From Eubacteriaceae bacterium (lineage in GTDB: Bacteria > Bacillota_A > Clostridia > Eubacteriales > Anaerofustaceae), in NCBI GenBank assembly GCA_031280495.1, contig JAITGT010000006.1, forward strand, positions 1 to 6,836: a stretch of DNA of 6,836 nucleotides, given 5' to 3'. Position 1 is the first letter of the stretch; every line of letters starts with the position of its first letter. This document shows, in pieces, positions 5,247 to 6,836 of the stretch. The notes below the pieces were generated by a model. It had not been told where the DNA came from. It made no database searches and saw only the letters and a program-made list of their open reading frames with translations. The position numbers and the translations under genes were made by a program.

Positions 5247-5264
5247 AGCCAGAGGCTTCTTTTC
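5247..5264 (+). terminator. Weak candidate terminator for the mini-lipoprotein transcript
   Basis: AGCC-AGA-GGCT (5247-5257) followed by TCTTTTC (5258-5264). The stem is only 4 bp plus one G-U pair, so it is doubtful. If used, the transcript would be about 290 bases and mostly non-coding, with the repeats at 5132-5237 in its 3' part. Confidence 0.3.
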
Positions 5265-5285
5265 AGGCACTTGCGCCTTTCTCCA

Positions 5286-5810
5286 TCACCATCCCCTGCT
5301 ATAGGCATGGCAGCAGTCCATGCAGACTTTTTTCCCTCCTTGGATTCTAACCATGTTTTCTGGCGCTTCTTCCCCACAGCTCTCACAGGCAATGCTTTCA
5401 AATGATTTCGCTTTCTCTGGATATTCTCCGTCCATTGGGCGAGAATTGAACAGCTCACCCAGCGGAGCGGAAAGTATATAGTCTTTATATGCGTCTAGGC
5501 TCATTGCGCCTCTCTTTCCCTTAAAGTAGAAGCGGACGGCTTCGCCTGAAGCGCGGTTGATAAGCGTAAAAGCCATTTTTCCTGTTGCTTTGTAAATAAG
5601 GTTGCCTTTTCCAATGGTGCATCCAAGCAAACACTGGATTGCATCCACGCCGCAGGCGTCGTTTTCTGTTATGCAGGCTATCTCTTCATCCAAAGCGCGC
5701 GTGATCTTTATTCGATCGCGTGCCGCTTCCGCCACCCGCACCCCAATGGCAAGGCCAGGGCACTCATGCCCATGAAAAGCCACGGCTTTGTCCCAAATTG
5801 ATTGATTCAT
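5286..5810 (-). CDS. FmdE-domain protein with C-terminal zinc ribbon
   Basis: A 174-residue soluble protein. The N-terminal FmdE domain (PF02663-type) shows FHGHECPGLAIGVRVAEAA at 12-30, with H13, H15 and C17 as probable metal ligands. It continues with ENDACGVDAIQCLLGCTIGKG (49-69; C53, C60, C64) and a YKATGKMAF segment (73-81). The C-terminal zinc ribbon has CESC at 142-145 and CMDC at 163-166. FmdE was named from the tungsten formylmethanofuran dehydrogenase operon of methanogens; bacterial homologues have no settled function and often sit by metal transport or molybdoenzyme genes. A metal-binding or metal-delivery role is inferred. It starts 11 bases after the ABC exporter, and its SD (AAAGGGGGGG, 5823-5814) overlaps that gene's stop codon, so the two are co-transcribed. 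It is the last gene of the operon, and no convincing terminator was found downstream. Confidence 0.9.
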   Translation of the reverse strand: MNQSIWDKAVAFHGHECPGLAIGVRVAEAARDRIKITRALDEEIACITENDACGVDAIQCLLGCTIGKGNLIYKATGKMAFTLINRASGEAVRFYFKGKRGAMSLDAYKDYILSAPLGELFNSRPMDGEYPEKAKSFESIACESCGEEAPENMVRIQGGKKVCMDCCHAYSRGW

Positions 5811-5821
5811 GCACCCCCCCT

Positions 5822-6836
5822 TTAGAGAGCTTTCCTATTGTATGACCCTTCCCTTCTTTCCGCCTCCTGGTACGAGGCGGAAAGCTCCTTGTCAAGCACT
5901 TCCCGAAATTGGGTTTCGTACAGCTGCTTATAAACGCCTCCCCTGTCCAAAAGATCCTCGTGCCTGCCTTCTTCGACTATCTGCCCGCTGCGAACGACAA
6001 GGATTTTGTCAGCAGACAAAATAGTGGACAGGCGGTGCGCTATGACAATGCATGTGCGGCCCTTCATAATGCTGTCTAACGCTTCTTGTATTAAGTGTTC
6101 GGATATTGAGTCAAGTGACGAAGTCGCCTCGTCCAAAACCAAAATTTTTGGATCCTTTAGGATGACGCGAGCGATGGATATGCGCTGTTTTTCGCCGCCC
6201 GACAGCTTTAGGCCGCGGTTTCCAACAACTGTTTCGTAGCGCAGCGGCTGCGCCATGACAAAGTCATGGATGTTGGCGGCTTTGCAGGCTTCCTCCACTT
6301 CCTCGTCCGTCGCCTGCTCGTTTGCGTAGCGCAGGTTTTCCTTAATCGTCGCGTTAAAAAGATAAGTGTCCTGGCTAACGATTCCTATGTTTCCCCGCAG
6401 ATGCTCCAGATCGATATCCCGCACATCCACGCCGTTTATTGCAACAGATCCGCTTCGCACGTCATACAGCCGCGGAATAAGGCTCACAATCGTCGACTTT
6501 CCTGCACCGGATGGCCCGACAATAGCATACATCCTTCCATTTGGCAGTACAAAGGAGATGTCGGAAAGCGTGTCCGATTCGCCGGAATAGGAAAAAAAGA
6601 CATTGCGGAACTCTATCTCGCTGCCAGAGGCAAGATCCGGCTTCACTGCGCCTTCTTTTGTCTTAATTTCACTTTTCATATCCAAATATTCAAAGATGCG
6701 CACAAACAGCGCGAGGGATCGCGTAAAGTCCACCTGTACGGAAAGCAGAGACTGCACTGGGCGGTAGAGCCGGTTGAGCATCTGGACGGCGTACGTAATT
6801 GTTCCAATTGTCATGACGCTTGCACCGGCAATTCCG
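5822..6836 (-). CDS. ABC exporter, fused membrane and ATPase domains (5' end outside the window)
   Basis: The visible 337 residues are the C-terminal half of a type IV (MsbA/BmrA-like) ABC exporter subunit, which moves drugs, lipids or peptides outward using ATP. The first ~60 residues are the end of the membrane domain, with the helix-6 and linker pattern AVQMLNRLYRPVQSL. The frame stays open to the window edge, so the ATG at 6814 is internal and is not the true start. ATPase motifs, numbered from the first visible residue: Walker A GPSGAGKST (107-115), Q-loop GIVSQDTYLF (Q155), signature LSGGEKQ (211-217), Walker B ILVLDEATS (231-239) with its catalytic glutamate, and H-loop IVIAHRLST (H267). 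All key residues are intact. The last ~35 residues are a charged tail. It leads the operon with the FmdE-domain gene. A second half-exporter gene may lie further upstream, beyond the window. Confidence 0.93.
   Translation of the reverse strand, partial: GIAGASVMTIGTITYAVQMLNRLYRPVQSLLSVQVDFTRSLALFVRIFEYLDMKSEIKTKEGAVKPDLASGSEIEFRNVFFSYSGESDTLSDISFVLPNGRMYAIVGPSGAGKSTIVSLIPRLYDVRSGSVAINGVDVRDIDLEHLRGNIGIVSQDTYLFNATIKENLRYANEQATDEEVEEACKAANIHDFVMAQPLRYETVVGNRGLKLSGGEKQRISIARVILKDPKILVLDEATSSLDSISEHLIQEALDSIMKGRTCIVIAHRLSTILSADKILVVRSGQIVEEGRHEDLLDRGGVYKQLYETQFREVLDKELSASYQEAERREGSYNRKAL

Noticed and set aside
5129..5458. Minus-strand frame of 109 codons overlapping the FmdE-domain gene and the palindromic spacer.
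   Set aside because: It overlaps the recognised FmdE/zinc ribbon gene on the same strand in another frame and is rich in W, K and R without domain features.

Overview
The window looks like the chromosome of a Gram-positive anaerobe of the Bacillota, most likely class Clostridia. The pointers are a GH25 lysozyme with a signal peptide, strong purine-rich Shine-Dalgarno (SD) sites, sigma-A type promoters with TGnTATAAT extended -10 elements, an AI-2E family permease, and a FmdE-domain protein with a C-terminal zinc ribbon. Taxonomy is inferred from gene content only.

Layout. (1) 1-2030, plus strand: the tail of a possible upstream gene, an extended -10 promoter with a terminator-like leader hairpin, then lspA (lipoprotein signal peptidase) overlapped by 26 bases by an AI-2E family membrane protein, closed by a strong intrinsic terminator. 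(2) 2031-3290, gene-poor: two tandem stem-loops, a decayed IS200/IS605-type tnpB remnant on the minus strand with what looks like the 3' omega-RNA hairpin, and small minus-strand ORFs. The best of these is an 89-residue orphan with a perfectly placed SD. (3) 3308-4030, plus strand: a DUF6173-like protein with its own promoter and SD, ending at an 11-bp perfect hairpin that can serve as a two-way terminator. (4) 4103-5141: a secreted GH25 lysozyme on the minus strand, divergent from a very small plus-strand gene encoding a 36-residue lipoprotein (mature part only 11 residues) behind a near-consensus promoter. (5) 5142-5285: a convergent spacer rich in perfect inverted repeats. (6) 5286-6836, minus strand: an operon of an ABC exporter half (cut by the window end) followed 11 bases later by a FmdE-domain metal protein.

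How they fit: LspA, the tiny lipoprotein and the lysozyme all belong to envelope biology, and LspA would process the tiny lipoprotein. They are not one operon, so a functional link is only inferred. No complete new multi-gene system is evident. The most interesting item is the mini-lipoprotein locus, with a strong promoter, strong SD, 36 codons and a structured 3' region. It could be a peptide-signal precursor, an entericidin-like peptide or a type I toxin-like gene.
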